Below, piece by piece: positions 51,432 to 60,230 of a stretch of 64,000 nt of DNA. How positions within the stretch are numbered: the stretch's first letter is position 1; each line of letters starts with the position of its first letter. The notes beneath the pieces were generated by a model. That model was not told the DNA's origin, did not search any database, and saw nothing but the letters and a program-made list of their open reading frames with translations. The stretch spans positions 1 through 64,000 of the forward strand of contig JAJDAD010000020.1 of the NCBI GenBank assembly GCA_029262055.1. Reading direction: 5' to 3'. This stretch comes from Candidatus Zhuqueibacterota bacterium. Its GTDB lineage: Bacteria; Zhuqueibacterota; Zhuqueibacteria; Oceanimicrobiales; Oceanimicrobiaceae. The position numbers and the translations under genes were made by a program.

Positions 51432-54400
51432 ATGAACACCTTTTCGCTAAGAATCTGTCTTCTCTTTGTCGTGACTGCAAGCAGCGCTTTCTCCCAACTT
51501 GCGACCCCGGACCGGGAGTTTCAGTTTGCCAGCAAATTACTTGAAGATGGACTGCACCTGCTGGCGGCAAAGCAATTTCAGGAGTTTGCTGAGCGCTATC
51601 CAGGTCATGCAAAAGCCGACCACGCCCTGCTGCTGGGCGGCGATAGTTTCATGAGCATCTCAAAAAACGAAAGAGCGTTTTCCCTACTGAAAGCCCTGGA
51701 ACTTAACTATCCGCAGTCGCGATTCCTTGCCGAAGCGCGCTATAAGCTGGCGCAAACACAATCCGCGGCGGAAAGCTACGCCCCGGCTGCGGAATTGTTC
51801 AGACGCGTACACTACTTCCATCCCGAGAGCGAGCTGGCGCCCAGGGCTCTTCTGCAGGCTGTGCGGTCCCTGGAATTGGCCGGGGAGTTCGACGCTGCCC
51901 TGAAGACCGCCCTCACCCTGATCGCTGACTATCCAACCTCGGAAATTCGTTTGTTTGCTCATCTGCGCGTCATTGAGGTGCACGCGGCGCAAGGGCAACT
52001 CGCCGCAGCCATAGCACATAGCGACGATGTCCTCCGGATCTATGGTCCTGATTTCAAAGATGCAGGTTTCTATCATTTGCGAGCCAGGATTTTTGAAAAG
52101 ACCGGACAAACCAGTAGCGCAGAGGCGATATATGCTCAAATAAGGGAGTCCTACCCGGGTACGGGGGACGCATACCAGGCTTCATTTCATCTGGGTCGGC
52201 ACCGTCTCGATGCCGGTGACTTTCAAAACGCGCTGGCTTATTTTGCAGAACCTGCACCGGACGGTCTGGATAGTCAATTGGGGGCCGCTGCAAACTTCAA
52301 GCGGGGGGAAGTTTTAAGTACACTCGGGAGGACAGCAGAAGCCCTGGCGGCTTTCGAGGCTGCCCAGGAGCTTGACAATGGCAAGCTGCGCCGGAAAATC
52401 TTACTCAAGTCGGCGGGGGCACAGTTCGCTCTCGGTGACTTTGGCAGTGCGGAGGCCAACCTTAAGGAAATTCTCGCTACGGACACGAGCGCAACGACGC
52501 CTGTGCTGGGCGAAGCTGAGTTTGCGGAAACGTCCGACCTGCTCGTCGAGGTTCTCGTGCAATCGGGACGCGGTCGCGATGCCCTAGAAGTGCTCAGTAA
52601 ACGCCGGACCCGTTTTCCGAACAGTCCGGATGCCCCTAGAGCGGCGATGAAAAGGGGAGAGATACATGAAAACTCCCTTAATAACTGTACGGCGGCGCTG
52701 CGAATCTACCAGGAAGTGATCGAGGAATATGCGATTCATCCTTTGGTTGACGACGCCCAGTTCGCCATCGCACGTTGCTATGAAAAACTGGCGTCGTATA
52801 AAATCGCGCAGGCCGAGTACAGTGCCTATTTGACTCGGTTTCCGGGCGGTGACCACTACCAGGATGCGCTTACGCGGAAAGAGATGCTCAGCCGGACAAT
52901 GGTGACAGACCAGGGCGCCCTGGTTCGGGAAATCTCCAATCTCTACGCCCGGTCAACACAACAACAGAATATGGGAACCGTGCGGTTGAACCTGTCCCGA
53001 GTCTATTTCAAAAATAGATCTTTTCTGGAAGCAATTGCTCTGCTTAAGGACGTGTTGCGGGAAGAAAGTGATCCGGAGCTGAGGCCTGAGATTTTTTTCC
53101 TGCTCGGAAAGAGCTATTTTGCCTTGCGCACCAAGCATGCGATTCTTGCAAATCCCCTGCAAAGCCGGGCCTTTGCAGACAGCGCCGTCATCAGCTTAAG
53201 TTATGTCGCAGACCAGAAGCCGGCCTTTGCCGAAGGTGAAGAGGTCGACTATTTGCTGGTCACAATTGCGGCTGAGTCAGCGACACCGGACTCCAGCAAG
53301 AAGCTTCTCGCTGCTGCCGCGGCCAGGTGGCTGGAGGCGTATCCTGATGGCAAGTTCTTAGATCGGGTTTTGGTGCGCGCAGGGGATGGGCATTTTCAAA
53401 AGGGTGAAATTTCCGATAGTACTGGCAATCGCATGGCACTGAAGTACTACAGCGACCTTATAAAGCTGCGGCCCGAGAGCGAATTCTATGACCGTTCGTT
53501 TTATCGTTCATTGCTTTGTGCGCGTACGTTTGTGCCTGATTCGCTCATCGCAGTACGTTGCAGCCAGTTTGTGCAAACGCATCCCAGCAGCCAGTATTTG
53601 CCGAAAGTCCTCCTGCTGCAGGCAAGAACTGAACGACAATTAGGCCTGGTCAGCGAAGCTGCGACAACGCTCCGCCGGATACAGTCGCAGTTCTTCTATG
53701 CTCCGGAAGCAAGTGCGGCAAGTTCTGAACTCGGTGACTTGGAATTCGAACGTCAAAACTACAAGTCCGCGCTTGACCTCTACCAATCTGTCCGTGGGTC
53801 GAATGCCGCTGCTCTCGCCGCACACGCGGATTTGCAAACTGCCATAACGCTGGAGCGACTGCAAGTGTCGGAGAAAGCCATGGCTGCCTATGTCGGCTTT
53901 ATTCAACGGCATCCGCGCCACCGTGCTGTCCCGAATGCCATGCTGCGCGTCGCCCGCCTGGCGGCTGCCGGCGGGAACAACACTTTTGCGGAAGAATACT
54001 ACCGCAATATCCTGACATTAAACATACCCGAAGAAGGCAAGTACGACGCCAACCGGGCCCTTGCCGACCTCATGTTCGCGCAGAGAGACTTTGATGAGGC
54101 CCTGGGGTATTACGGGGCTGCAAAAGCCGGCGCGTCAAACTCAGCTCTTGCCCGTTATCCGCAAGAGAGAATCATTCGTTGTAACTACAAATTACGACGG
54201 ACGACGGCAGCGGACCAATTGGCGAACGCTTTCGAAAAATCATTCGAGGACACACAGAGAGAGAAGAGTCAATTCCAGTTGGACAAAGCCGACGGGTACA
54301 AGGCCGCAAAGAGCTTTGATCTTGCCCGAAAGTGGTATTCACAAGCCCGGAAGAGTGGCAAGGAGTTCGACGTTGGAGCGCGGGCTGAGTTTGGTCTGGG

Positions 54401-55112
54401 GGCGGTTGAACTCATCACTAATCACACAGAAGAGGCGCTGAAGATACTTACGGAGCTGCCATCCAAGTATCCGGACAGTGAAGTGGTGCCGTTGACCTAT
54501 TTCAACCTGGGTGATTTTTACTACAAGTCGCAACAGCTGGAAAACGCCATCCATGCTTTTGAAAAGGCGATTGAGCATCCCGAGGGCAAAGAAGTGCGGC
54601 CCAAGTCGAAGTTATACCTGATCAAGTGTTACAAAGACATGCGCTACTGGGATCGTGCCATCGCGCTGACCAGAGAATACTTGTCCTCCTACCCGGATGC
54701 CGAAGACAGCTTTGCCCGCAAAGTCGATCTGGGCCAATTGTTGATGAGCTTGAAGGAATACGACCGGGCAATCACGCATCTGAAGGGACTGCTGCCATAC
54801 GCGGATGCAGAATCGGAAGCCTCAATTCAATTCTACATAGCACAATCCTACAAGGAGATGGGCAATTTCCGGCAGGCCACCGCAGAATACTTGAAAGTGA
54901 AATATTTAACCCGGCCGACAAAGCTGCCCTGGCACGTGACGGCCTTATTTGAGACCGGGAAATGTCTGGTGCGATTGAATGACCTTGAGCAGGCCAGGAT
55001 GGTTTTTAGAAAAATTGTGCTTGAACAGGGAATCGAAAGCAATTTTGGCCGGTTTGCGCAGAAGCAAATAGAAGAACTGGACCTGCGCCTTACTGCCGAG
55101 CCGGCTCCCTAG
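51432..55112 (+). CDS. Giant exported TPR-repeat protein
   Basis: About 1226 residues, with a signal peptide ('LRICLLFVVTASSAFSQ') right after the ATG at 51432, so the track's earlier start is not used. The rest is tetratricopeptide repeats, from 'KLLEDGLHLLAAKQFQEFAE' through dozens of helical pairs such as 'AEARYKLAQTQSAAESYAPA', 'VDDAQFAIARCYEKLASYKI' and 'LTYFNLGDFYYKSQQLENAI', many with the 'YP.s..A..A....G' pattern of periplasmic CpoB/YbgF- or BamD-like repeats. No catalytic domain is visible. It probably scaffolds envelope complexes; in some bacteria such proteins associate with Tol-Pal or gliding/secretion machines. It follows the helicase by 45 bases. Confidence 0.85.
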   Translation: MNTFSLRICLLFVVTASSAFSQLATPDREFQFASKLLEDGLHLLAAKQFQEFAERYPGHAKADHALLLGGDSFMSISKNERAFSLLKALELNYPQSRFLAEARYKLAQTQSAAESYAPAAELFRRVHYFHPESELAPRALLQAVRSLELAGEFDAALKTALTLIADYPTSEIRLFAHLRVIEVHAAQGQLAAAIAHSDDVLRIYGPDFKDAGFYHLRARIFEKTGQTSSAEAIYAQIRESYPGTGDAYQASFHLGRHRLDAGDFQNALAYFAEPAPDGLDSQLGAAANFKRGEVLSTLGRTAEALAAFEAAQELDNGKLRRKILLKSAGAQFALGDFGSAEANLKEILATDTSATTPVLGEAEFAETSDLLVEVLVQSGRGRDALEVLSKRRTRFPNSPDAPRAAMKRGEIHENSLNNCTAALRIYQEVIEEYAIHPLVDDAQFAIARCYEKLASYKIAQAEYSAYLTRFPGGDHYQDALTRKEMLSRTMVTDQGALVREISNLYARSTQQQNMGTVRLNLSRVYFKNRSFLEAIALLKDVLREESDPELRPEIFFLLGKSYFALRTKHAILANPLQSRAFADSAVISLSYVADQKPAFAEGEEVDYLLVTIAAESATPDSSKKLLAAAAARWLEAYPDGKFLDRVLVRAGDGHFQKGEISDSTGNRMALKYYSDLIKLRPESEFYDRSFYRSLLCARTFVPDSLIAVRCSQFVQTHPSSQYLPKVLLLQARTERQLGLVSEAATTLRRIQSQFFYAPEASAASSELGDLEFERQNYKSALDLYQSVRGSNAAALAAHADLQTAITLERLQVSEKAMAAYVGFIQRHPRHRAVPNAMLRVARLAAAGGNNTFAEEYYRNILTLNIPEEGKYDANRALADLMFAQRDFDEALGYYGAAKAGASNSALARYPQERIIRCNYKLRRTTAADQLANAFEKSFEDTQREKSQFQLDKADGYKAAKSFDLARKWYSQARKSGKEFDVGARAEFGLGAVELITNHTEEALKILTELPSKYPDSEVVPLTYFNLGDFYYKSQQLENAIHAFEKAIEHPEGKEVRPKSKLYLIKCYKDMRYWDRAIALTREYLSSYPDAEDSFARKVDLGQLLMSLKEYDRAITHLKGLLPYADAESEASIQFYIAQSYKEMGNFRQATAEYLKVKYLTRPTKLPWHVTALFETGKCLVRLNDLEQARMVFRKIVLEQGIESNFGRFAQKQIEELDLRLTAEPAP

Positions 55113-55177
55113 TCAGCATGAACGTGAAGCGAGCGCTAAGAACTTTTGGTGTCCGTTTCAAAATTCTCTTATTTCTT

Positions 55178-55205
55178 GGAAATCCCTTGGAATAAATCTA
55201 TCTGA
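55178..55205 (+). promoter_or_regulatory. ECF-type (RpoE-like) promoter for the sigma gene
   Basis: GGAAATC, exactly 16 bases, TCTGA, close to the RpoE-type consensus GGAACTT-N16-TCTGA, with start codon 39 bases after the -10. It suggests autoregulation of the sigma/anti-sigma pair. A sigma-70-like match overlaps more weakly (TTGGAA and TATAAG at poor spacing). Confidence 0.5.
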
Positions 55206-55243
55206 AAGTAGTATAAGTGTCAGACCATACATAACAAGTCTTT

Positions 55244-55855
55244 ATGTCCGACAGCCGTGCAAAGATGGATAAAAAGAATGAGAAGGATGTCTTAAAACAC
55301 ATCCGAAAGTGTCTGGGAGGGGATTCTCAGGCATTCGAGTGGATCATTAAGACATACCAGAAACGCATCTATTTCACAATCTTGCAAGTGGTAATTCATC
55401 ACGAAGATGCGAATGATGTTTTGCAGGACACTCTTGTCAAAGCATACACAAAGCTGAACACGTATGACGACAGTTACCCTTTTTATCCGTGGCTGTATCG
55501 CATCGCAATAAACACGTCGTTGAACCACCAAAAGAAAAAGGCGAGACAGCGCGCACTTTCATTAGACGACGTTGAGGCCACAAACGGCCAGGCGGAGCTT
55601 GCACAGTCGCCACAGCAAATGTTTGACATGGAGGGGAGTGAGCTCGTTGAGAAACTCAAAGAAGCATTAGACGACATACCTTACGAACAAAGAGCGGTTT
55701 TCATGTTGAGAGTAAACGACGGGCTTAGTTATCAGGAAATAAGCGATACACTGGAGATTTCAATCGGCACCGTGATGTCGCGGTTGTCACGGGCAAGAGA
55801 AAAGCTAAGAGCGCTGCTGCACGGATACTTGCAGACGCACGACATAGAGGTCTAA
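55244..55855 (+). CDS. ECF-family RNA polymerase sigma factor
   Basis: A 203-residue sigma-70 family protein with regions 2 and 4 only. Region 2: 'FEWIIKTYQKRIYFTILQVV', 'DANDVLQDTLVKAYTKLNTY' and 'YPFYPWLYRIAINTSLNHQK'. Region 4: 'LDDIPYEQRAVFMLRVNDGL', 'SYQEISDTLEISIGTVMSRL' and 'SRAREKLRALL'. It resembles the RpoE-like ECF groups. The ATG at 55244 is used; M8 is an alternative. The anti-sigma gene starts 3 bases after its stop. Confidence 0.96.
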   Translation: MSDSRAKMDKKNEKDVLKHIRKCLGGDSQAFEWIIKTYQKRIYFTILQVVIHHEDANDVLQDTLVKAYTKLNTYDDSYPFYPWLYRIAINTSLNHQKKKARQRALSLDDVEATNGQAELAQSPQQMFDMEGSELVEKLKEALDDIPYEQRAVFMLRVNDGLSYQEISDTLEISIGTVMSRLSRAREKLRALLHGYLQTHDIEV

Positions 55856-55858
55856 GCA

Positions 55859-56968
55859 ATGAAGAATTGTGGTTTCGAGTCTGAACTTGAGAGATTCCTG
55901 GACAGTGACTTGTCCGGCGAGGACACTGCCCGGGTATCCGCTCATGTTGCCGGTTGCGTTGCCTGCTCGGCACATGTCAAGCAACTCCGTCAAATCGAGC
56001 AGCTTGTCGGCACTGACTTGCTGTCAGAACCGGGAGCGGACTACTGGGAAAACCTGCCCGGACAGGTTCTGCAACGGATTCAGCGTACGGAGCGTAAACT
56101 GGTCCCCACGATGACAGAACGATTTCTGGAGCAGGTTTCTTCTCTGTTCGCAATCCGTGGCTTTCAGATTGGCTTTGCCGGGGCCATGGCTGCTTTTTTG
56201 ATCTTCATGCTCACGCGGGGTCCGGCAGTCGACAACCAGCAGCAAAGCATTGTAACCGACACGCCAATGCTGACGAGTCCGGCAGTGGTAGATGACCAGG
56301 GCGGGGAAGACCTGCCAGGGTCGGCAACCGCGCCAGAGATGGTAGCCGAAGGCAATACGCCAAACAGAATTTCTGTCCCCGAGCTTGCATCCCAGAACAT
56401 TGAGCCGGTACCTGCGTCGCTTGCTGAGCCTGCACCTGCCTATCTGGTGCAGAAAGACGTCTCCCCGCTCGTGGCGAGAACGCTGCACGAGTTGACCTAT
56501 GAACCCGTCCAACAAATGCTACCTCTGCCGAACTACCACTTTATCCTACCGTCGACCGCAGGAGAAGCCCCCGGCACCATCGAAGTTACGCCGAGCGTAT
56601 TTGGGGACGATATCATGGGTGATGGAGACCGGAACCGTCAAGTCAGGACATTGGATGTGGCGGTCCCAAAACAAGAAAACGATTTCGCAGAGACGGCCTG
56701 GATTGTTCAGGAGAGCACGTCGCTTGCTGAAAAGAAAGCGATCTGGCTTTCCTACCTTGAAAGGGAGCAGGATCCAACTTATCGTTCGCTCGCCCTCTAC
56801 AATTTAGGACTGGTCTTGGAAGCCATCGCTCAAGAAACCCTGGAACCTGAACATGCAGGAGAAGCTCTGCGTTTCTTTGAGGAGCATGAATCCGCGCTTA
56901 GATTCCAGATAGGTCAGAAGGATTTTGGTAAAAAAATAGAAGCCCTGCGTTTCATCGCCAAGAGGTAG
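55859..56968 (+). CDS. Membrane anti-sigma factor with zf-HC2 domain
   Basis: A 369-residue partner of the sigma factor just upstream. The N-terminal zinc-binding anti-sigma domain has 'HVAGCVACSAHVKQLRQIEQ' with the expected HxxxCxxC. A single membrane helix ('FQIGFAGAMAAFLIFMLTRG', about residues 102-121) separates it from an extracytoplasmic region that is acidic and Pro-rich, then ends in a helical domain ('LSYLEREQDPTYRSLALYNL'). The sigma factor would be held at the membrane until a periplasmic signal changes this protein. The long output domain has no family I recognise and may be the envelope-stress sensor. Confidence 0.88.
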   Translation: MKNCGFESELERFLDSDLSGEDTARVSAHVAGCVACSAHVKQLRQIEQLVGTDLLSEPGADYWENLPGQVLQRIQRTERKLVPTMTERFLEQVSSLFAIRGFQIGFAGAMAAFLIFMLTRGPAVDNQQQSIVTDTPMLTSPAVVDDQGGEDLPGSATAPEMVAEGNTPNRISVPELASQNIEPVPASLAEPAPAYLVQKDVSPLVARTLHELTYEPVQQMLPLPNYHFILPSTAGEAPGTIEVTPSVFGDDIMGDGDRNRQVRTLDVAVPKQENDFAETAWIVQESTSLAEKKAIWLSYLEREQDPTYRSLALYNLGLVLEAIAQETLEPEHAGEALRFFEEHESALRFQIGQKDFGKKIEALRFIAKR

Positions 56969-57043
56969 CCGGGCAAGCCGCGGCGCTGTTCTGCGGTTGT
57001 GCCAGGCCCAAGAGTTTTTCTATCCCTCCTCCTTATTAGCCAT

Positions 57044-57073
57044 GAAAAAGCCGTGATTTCGTCACGGTTTTTT
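57044..57073 (+). terminator. Rho-independent terminator after the anti-sigma gene
   Basis: CCGTGA / TCACGG stem extended by AAAAA/TTTTT, 5-base loop, followed by six Ts. It separates the sigma/anti-sigma unit from nadC. Confidence 0.85.
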
Positions 57074-57120
57074 CGTTTTTCCAGCCTTGATCTTCTTCTA
57101 AGTATTGACTACTCTAAGCA

Positions 57121-57966
57121 ATGTCCACTCCGATTGATTTCACTGAAAGCCTGATTTCCCTTGGTCTCCAAGAGGACTTGGGGACAGGCGGCGACCTCAC
57201 TTCTGACATCCTGTTTGAAAACGATCAGATGGCAACGGCGTCGATTGTCGCCAAGGAGGACGGGACCCTGGCGGGTGTGGCAGTAGCAACGGGGGTCTTC
57301 AAGAGTATCGACCCTGATATCTCTGTCCAGGCGCTGAAAGCCGATTCGGACACAGTCGCTGTTGGCGACAAAGTCATGTGCCTGGAAGGCCGCGTGCGTT
57401 CGGTTCTGCGGGCTGAGAGGACGGCCTTGAATTTCATGCAAAAGCTGTCCGGGATTGCTTCACTTACTGCCAAATATGTCTCCGAAGTCGGAGGTACCGA
57501 GGCCACGATTCTCGACACCCGCAAGACAACGCCGGGCTACCGTTACCTTGAGAAACAGGCCGTCCGTATGGGCGGCGGAAGCAATCACAGGTTTGGCCTT
57601 TACGATATGATTTTGATCAAAGAAAATCACATCGAAGCCGCGGGGTCCCTTTCGCGGGCTGTTCGTCTATCGCTTGATAGCGTCCGCCAGGCCGGAACTA
57701 TCCGGGTAGAGGTAGAGGTCCGAAATCTGACAGAAGTGCGGGAAGCCCTGGCGGCCCGACCCGATAGAATCTTGCTGGATAATATGACCTTGCCCGAAAT
57801 ACGGCAAGCGGTGCAACTCGCCGACGGTGCCATTGAAATCGAGGTGTCTGGTGGCGTGATGCTAGACACTGTCCGTCAGGTCGCAGAGACCGGAGTCGAC
57901 TACATTTCTGTTGGCGCCATTACGCACTCGGCGCCTCCTCTCGACTTGTCGTTGCTCATCAATTAG
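57121..57966 (+). CDS. nadC: Nicotinate-nucleotide pyrophosphorylase (carboxylating)
   Basis: A 281-residue enzyme converting quinolinate and PRPP to nicotinate mononucleotide in NAD synthesis. Key blocks: 'LQEDLGTGGDLTSDILFEND', 'RSVLRAERTALNFMQKLSGI', 'ILDTRKTTPGYRYLEKQAVR' (PRPP/quinolinate-binding Arg and Lys), 'GGGSNHRFGLYDMILIKENH', 'RVEVEVRNLTEVREAL', 'RILLDNMTLPEIRQAV', 'IEVSGGVMLDTVRQVAETGV' and 'DYISVGAITHSAPPLDLSL'. Full length and unbroken. It heads a run of co-directional housekeeping genes. Confidence 0.97.
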   Translation: MSTPIDFTESLISLGLQEDLGTGGDLTSDILFENDQMATASIVAKEDGTLAGVAVATGVFKSIDPDISVQALKADSDTVAVGDKVMCLEGRVRSVLRAERTALNFMQKLSGIASLTAKYVSEVGGTEATILDTRKTTPGYRYLEKQAVRMGGGSNHRFGLYDMILIKENHIEAAGSLSRAVRLSLDSVRQAGTIRVEVEVRNLTEVREALAARPDRILLDNMTLPEIRQAVQLADGAIEIEVSGGVMLDTVRQVAETGVDYISVGAITHSAPPLDLSLLIN

Positions 57967-57977
57967 GACCACACCTC

Positions 57978-58385
57978 ATGCTTAATAAAATCGATCACAT
58001 CGGCATAGCGGTTGCGGACTTAGAGAAAGCAATCACAAAGTACGAAATACTAACCGGCAAACCAGTGGCGGATAGAGAAATAGTCGAAGAGCAACGGGTC
58101 AGCACGGCATTTTTTCCGGTGGGCGAGTCCCGGCTGGAGCTGTTGGCCAGCCTGGATGAGAGTTCGCCAATCACAGCATTCCTTCAGAAGAGGGGAGAGG
58201 GCATTCACCATATCTGTTTTGCCGTGGACGACTTGGTTGCTGCCCGGCAAGCACTTGCGGCTTCGGGATTTCAGTTCATCGAGTCTGTTGGTCAGGCGGG
58301 TGCCGGCGGTAGCAAAGTCGCATTCATCCATCCCAAGAGTGCCGGCGGCATTCTGATAGAACTTGTAGAACATCCTCCGCAATGA
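57978..58385 (+). CDS. mce: Methylmalonyl-CoA epimerase
   Basis: A 135-residue vicinal-oxygen-chelate protein interconverting R- and S-methylmalonyl-CoA. 'LNKIDHIGIAVADLEKAITK' provides the first metal-binding His; 'VSTAFFPVGESRLELLASLD' has the Glu; 'GEGIHHICFAVDDL' the second His; 'AFIHPKSAGGILIELVEHP' the final Glu and the family's signature. It implies a propionate/odd-chain or branched amino-acid pathway through methylmalonyl-CoA mutase elsewhere in the genome. It overlaps uvrC by 4 bases. Confidence 0.96.
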   Translation: MLNKIDHIGIAVADLEKAITKYEILTGKPVADREIVEEQRVSTAFFPVGESRLELLASLDESSPITAFLQKRGEGIHHICFAVDDLVAARQALAASGFQFIESVGQAGAGGSKVAFIHPKSAGGILIELVEHPPQ

Positions 58386-60229
58386 GCGTGTCGCAATCTC
58401 TGAAACGAAAGCTCGCTTCATTACCGAAAAAGCCAGGCTGTTACATGTTCAAAGACAAGCTTGGCAAGATCATCTATATCGGCAAGGCCAAAATCCTGAG
58501 AAACCGCGTGCGTTCGTATTTTCAGGAAGGCAGGTTTGAAGGGCTTAAGCTGAATCGCCTGCGGACGCAAATCAGCGATTTTGAGATCATCGTCACCGAT
58601 ACCGAGATGGAAGCTCTCATTCTCGAGATGAACCTGATCAAGGAGTACCGTCCGCGCTACAACATCAACCTTAAAGATGACAAGAGCTTTCCATACATCC
58701 GCGTCACCAACGAACGCTTCCCTAGAATATTTCCAACCCGCAAGATAATCAAAGACGGCTCGCGCTATTTTGGGCCTTATACCGATGTCGGTTCCATGCG
58801 CAGCCTGTTGAAGTCGGTTAAGCGCGTCTTTCCGGTTCGCAGTTGCAATTATGACCTGACTGAAGAAGTGGTCGCGGCCCGAAAATACAAGCTCTGTCTC
58901 GATTTTCACATTAAAAAATGTGATGGACCGTGCGAAGGGCTGGTCGACCCGGAAAATTACGCTAAGATGGTGCAACAGGTGGTGAATTTCATCAACGGAA
59001 AGAATCATTTGGTGCTCTCAGAGCTGCAGGAAAAAATGCACAGGCTGGCGGAATTGCAGCATTTCGAAGGTGCCGCACGGGTTAGGGACCAAATCCAATT
59101 CATTGAGAATTTTCAGTACAAACAAAAAGTCGTTGCTGACGATTTGCTGGACCGCGACATCGTTGCGGTTGCCATGGCGAAGACCGATGCCTGTGGCGTT
59201 ACCTTCAAGGTGCGTGACGGAAAGATTCTGGGGCGTCAGCACTTCTACATCTATGGGGTGGAGGACGAGCCGCAGAGTGGCGTGGTCGCGGCCTTCTTGA
59301 AACAATTCTATTTGAAAACCGAGTTTGTTCCCGAAGAGATCTATCTGCCAACCGAGATACAAGAAGTTGAGCAACTCGAGGTCTGGCTGGCGGAAAAGAA
59401 CGGCAAGCGGGTCAAGCTGCTCACGCCAAAGCGGGGCCAGAAAGCAAAACTGGTGGCTATGGCCCAGAAAAACGCCGAACTGCTCCTGGACGAGCTTCAT
59501 TTGCAGAAGCTCAAAGCCGGCGAAGTCGTCGGTCACAATGTGCGTTCGCTACAGAGGGATCTCAGGCTGAAGCAACCGCCCAGGCGCATTGAGTGTTTTG
59601 ATATTTCCAATATTCAGGGCACCGATCCGGTGGCGTCTATGGTCACTTTTGTGAACGGGAGGCCGCGTAAACAGGATTACCGCAAGTTCAAGATTCTCTC
59701 AAAGCAAACGCCGGACGACTTTGCCATGATGGCCGAAGCCATTGGGCGCAGATATGGCGGAACACTGGCGAAGAAACTGGACCCGCCGGACCTGATTCTG
59801 GTCGATGGCGGCAAAGGCCAGCTCTCTTCGGCGCTGGCGGCTTTGCAGGAACTCGACCTGGGCGACCAACCGGTAGCAGCCCTGGCAAAGCGCTTGGATG
59901 AAGTATTTGTGCCCGGCAGTTCGGAGGCCCAGAACATCCCGAAGGTCTCATCCGGTTTGAAACTATTGCAGCAAATTCGGGATGAGGCCCACCGCTTTGC
60001 GGTTTCCTATCACAGGACATTGCGGCGCAAACGTACACTCCAGTCCGAGCTGGACAACATCCCCGGCGTGGGACCACAGCGCCGCACGCTCCTTCTGAAG
60101 TATTTTGGCTCGGTGACAAATGTGCGTGAGGCCGCTGTCGATGAAATCGGGCTGGTGCAAGGAATCCCGGCAGATTTGGCCAAGCAGATCTGGGAACATT
60201 TTCACGTCGTTAAGGAGCAAGCGTCGTAA
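58382..60229 (+). CDS. uvrC: Excinuclease ABC subunit C
   Basis: A 615-residue nucleotide excision repair nuclease. N-terminal GIY-YIG domain ('KPGCYMFKDKLGKIIYIGKA', 'LRNRVRSYF') makes the 3' cut; 'PRYNINLKDDKSFPYIRVT' and 'YFGPYTDVGSMRSLLKSVKR' are family markers; the Cys set 'CNYD', 'CLDFHIKKCDGPC' follows. A UVR motif lies near residue 215-235 ('LAELQHFEGAARVRDQIQFI'). The C-terminal RNase H-like domain has 'RIECFDISNIQGTDPVASMV' and 'DLILVDGGKGQLSSAL', and the helix-hairpin-helix ends the protein ('LDNIPGVGPQRRTLLLKYFG'). Start overlaps the epimerase stop. Confidence 0.97.
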   Translation: MSVSQSLKRKLASLPKKPGCYMFKDKLGKIIYIGKAKILRNRVRSYFQEGRFEGLKLNRLRTQISDFEIIVTDTEMEALILEMNLIKEYRPRYNINLKDDKSFPYIRVTNERFPRIFPTRKIIKDGSRYFGPYTDVGSMRSLLKSVKRVFPVRSCNYDLTEEVVAARKYKLCLDFHIKKCDGPCEGLVDPENYAKMVQQVVNFINGKNHLVLSELQEKMHRLAELQHFEGAARVRDQIQFIENFQYKQKVVADDLLDRDIVAVAMAKTDACGVTFKVRDGKILGRQHFYIYGVEDEPQSGVVAAFLKQFYLKTEFVPEEIYLPTEIQEVEQLEVWLAEKNGKRVKLLTPKRGQKAKLVAMAQKNAELLLDELHLQKLKAGEVVGHNVRSLQRDLRLKQPPRRIECFDISNIQGTDPVASMVTFVNGRPRKQDYRKFKILSKQTPDDFAMMAEAIGRRYGGTLAKKLDPPDLILVDGGKGQLSSALAALQELDLGDQPVAALAKRLDEVFVPGSSEAQNIPKVSSGLKLLQQIRDEAHRFAVSYHRTLRRKRTLQSELDNIPGVGPQRRTLLLKYFGSVTNVREAAVDEIGLVQGIPADLAKQIWEHFHVVKEQAS

Positions 60230-60230
60230 T

